64,000 bases of DNA, from contig NC_092047.1 in assembly GCF_003086295.3 (NCBI RefSeq), positions 62,352,054-62,416,053 of the forward strand, given 5' to 3'. Source of the stretch: Arachis hypogaea (taxonomy: Eukaryota > Streptophyta > Magnoliopsida > Fabales > Fabaceae). The translations under genes were made by a program, and so were the position numbers. Every line of letters begins with the position of its first letter. The stretch's first letter is position 1. Below are positions 62,923 to 64,000 of the stretch, one piece after another. The notes beneath the pieces were generated by a model, which did not search any database, was not told the DNA's origin, and saw nothing but the letters and a program-made list of their open reading frames with translations.

Positions 62923-63645
62923 TGATGTGCGGAAAACGATCCAACACAAAACTCACCGGCAAGTATATCGGGTCGCATCAAGTAATAAAACTCACGTGAG
63001 TGAGGTCGATCCCACAGGGATTGATGGATCAAGCAAATTTAGTGGGTGATTAGTTTAGTCAAGCTAACATTGATGTGAATTTTGTGAAATTGTAACCAAC
63101 AGGAAGTAAAGGACAATGAATTTAAAGTTGCAGAATGTAAATTGGCAAGTAACTTTAAGAGCAAGAAATGTAAATTGCAAGAATCTTAAATTGCAAGAAA
63201 AGTAAAATTACATTAAATGTAAAGGGGAGTGGGTGCTAGAAATTAAAGAGAACAATAGATCAAAACTTAGAGAAAATTAAACTTGCAGGAAAAGTAAATC
63301 AGATCATGAACCGAAATGTAAAATGCATAGCACTTGCAGAAGAATTAAATTGCTTGAATATAAATTGAATTCAGTGAGAACAGAAAGCAATGAGAACCAA
63401 AGATCAAAATCAAGCTCAATGTAAATTAAATTGTAAACTTGCAGCAAAGGAACTTGTAGTAGAGGAGAAATTAAAATTGCAGAAGAAGAAAACAGAGAGA
63501 ATTCTCAAGGTGAGATTGAAACAGAATTTCTTCAATTCTCAACCCAAGATTTAAAACAAAAAGAAAAACTAAAGAGAGAGAGTTCTGTATTCCTAATGCT
63601 CCCTAGTGGAGCTCGCCTTTCTTTAACAAATATGAAAATGATGCC

Positions 63646-63652
63646 TTATATA
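63646..63652 (-). promoter_or_regulatory. LTR TATA-like box (G2)
   Basis: TATATAA on the minus strand (GCCTATATAAGGC), about 210 bases downstream of the two long hairpins. Confidence 0.5.
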
Positions 63653-63858
63653 GGCTTTACAAAATGAAAATGAAAAATGAAATTAAAAACAAATTACAAT
63701 TAAATGAAATTCCTATTTTATCTATCTCTTGTGCCTTTGAGTGATGATAATGGGCCTTGCGTGCTTTGGATTTGGGTTGAAGATGGCCTCTGTTGATTGC
63801 ACTTGGAGTTGGAGAGAGAACCGAAGTGAACCGGGTTGGGAATTATAAAAGCTTGAGT

Positions 63859-63903
63859 AAAAGTTTGAGTAAAAGTTTGAGGCAAACTTTTACTCAAACT
63901 TTT
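63859..63903. repeat. Perfect 21-base hairpin in G2 U3
   Basis: Left arm 63859-63879 and right arm 63883-63903 are perfect reverse complements around the loop AGG. The arm itself is a repeat of AAAAGTTTG(AGT). Confidence 0.88.
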
Positions 63904-63931
63904 TACACCAGCTGCCCCATTCTTGCTGCTA

Positions 63932-63979
63932 CCAACGTTTGAGCTAAAGTTTGGGGTCAAACTTTTGCTCAAACGTTGG
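63932..63979. repeat. 22-base hairpin with one mismatch in G2 U3
   Basis: Left arm 63932-63953 (starts CCAACGTTTGAGC) and right arm 63958-63979 (ends GCTCAAACGTTGG) pair with one mismatch around the loop GGGT. Confidence 0.86.
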
Positions 63980-64000
63980 CCCCTTTGCATGTATGTTGGA

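Larger units (their letters stand above)
62923..64000 (-). repeat. G2: LTR of a second G-type element, U5 end
   Basis: The plus strand begins TGATGTGCGGAAAACGATCC, matching the G1 LTR edge (25695 on). No PBS lies to its left, so this is a 3' LTR or a solo LTR on the minus strand; it runs off the window. U5 hairpin CTCAC-TCAC-GTGAG at 62991-63004 after GGGATCGACC. AAATTGCAAGAA-type repeats as in G1. Confidence 0.8.

Noticed and set aside
62658..63032. A 124-codon minus-strand frame crossing the G2 LTR edge.
   Set aside because: It spans the LTR boundary at 62923, so it cannot be an old gene of either side, and no motif is visible.

Overview
This window is repeat DNA from a plant nuclear genome, most likely a legume. 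The LTR termini (TGATGAGCGGATAATTTATACGC) match what I remember of the peanut (Arachis) element FIDEL, but I recognise this from memory and have run no search. I find no credible host gene. Nearly every base belongs to a stack of nested LTR retrotransposons of the Ty3/gypsy Athila/Tat type. All of the primer-binding sites visible here are complementary to the 3' end of tRNA-Asp.

Layout. I use these labels. T: minus-strand Tat-like element, the outermost host, with pieces at 40067-40447 and 60008-62107. U2: minus-strand element carrying an unknown gene, 37171-40066, inserted in T pol. G1: minus-strand gypsy element, inserted in the U2 gene; its LTR is at 25695-25766 plus 35548-37170 and its gag pieces at 25072-25508 and 17022-17256. 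Three plus-strand elements sit in G1: F3 (25767-35542, FIDEL-like, in the G1 LTR, TSD CTCAC), U1 (17257-25071, unknown gene, in G1 gag, TSD AATAG) and F2 (10794-17021, FIDEL-like with pol, in G1 gag). F1 (1-10793, FIDEL-like, gag-pro but no pol) is inserted in F2 pol, giving five levels T>U2>G1>F2>F1. To the right, F4 (40448-60007, minus, FIDEL-like without pol) sits in T, and A (45716-58511, minus, gag to integrase plus ORF3, TSD GCCTT) sits in F4. After T come 815 bases of unassigned sequence and then the terminal LTR of a second G-type element (G2, 62923-64000).

Function. Only F1 has uninterrupted genes (gag-protease of 739 codons and an ORF3 of about 382). The pol genes of F2 and A are broken by many stops, mostly C-to-T or G-to-A changes. 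F1, F3 and F4 all lack reverse transcriptase and integrase, so they look like a non-autonomous lineage that borrows pol from an F2-like partner. U1 and U2 carry a different gene, unlike gag or pol, in the coding slot.

The most interesting signals are RNA-like structures shared by otherwise different families. One is a hairpin with loop AGRCAA directly after the coding module. Another is a U5 motif (CGACC) followed by a hairpin whose stem changes in a compensatory way between families. There are also internal copies of the polypurine tract, family-specific palindrome arrays upstream of the LTR TATA box, and a captured 5' half of tRNA-Cys inside ORF3 of two elements.
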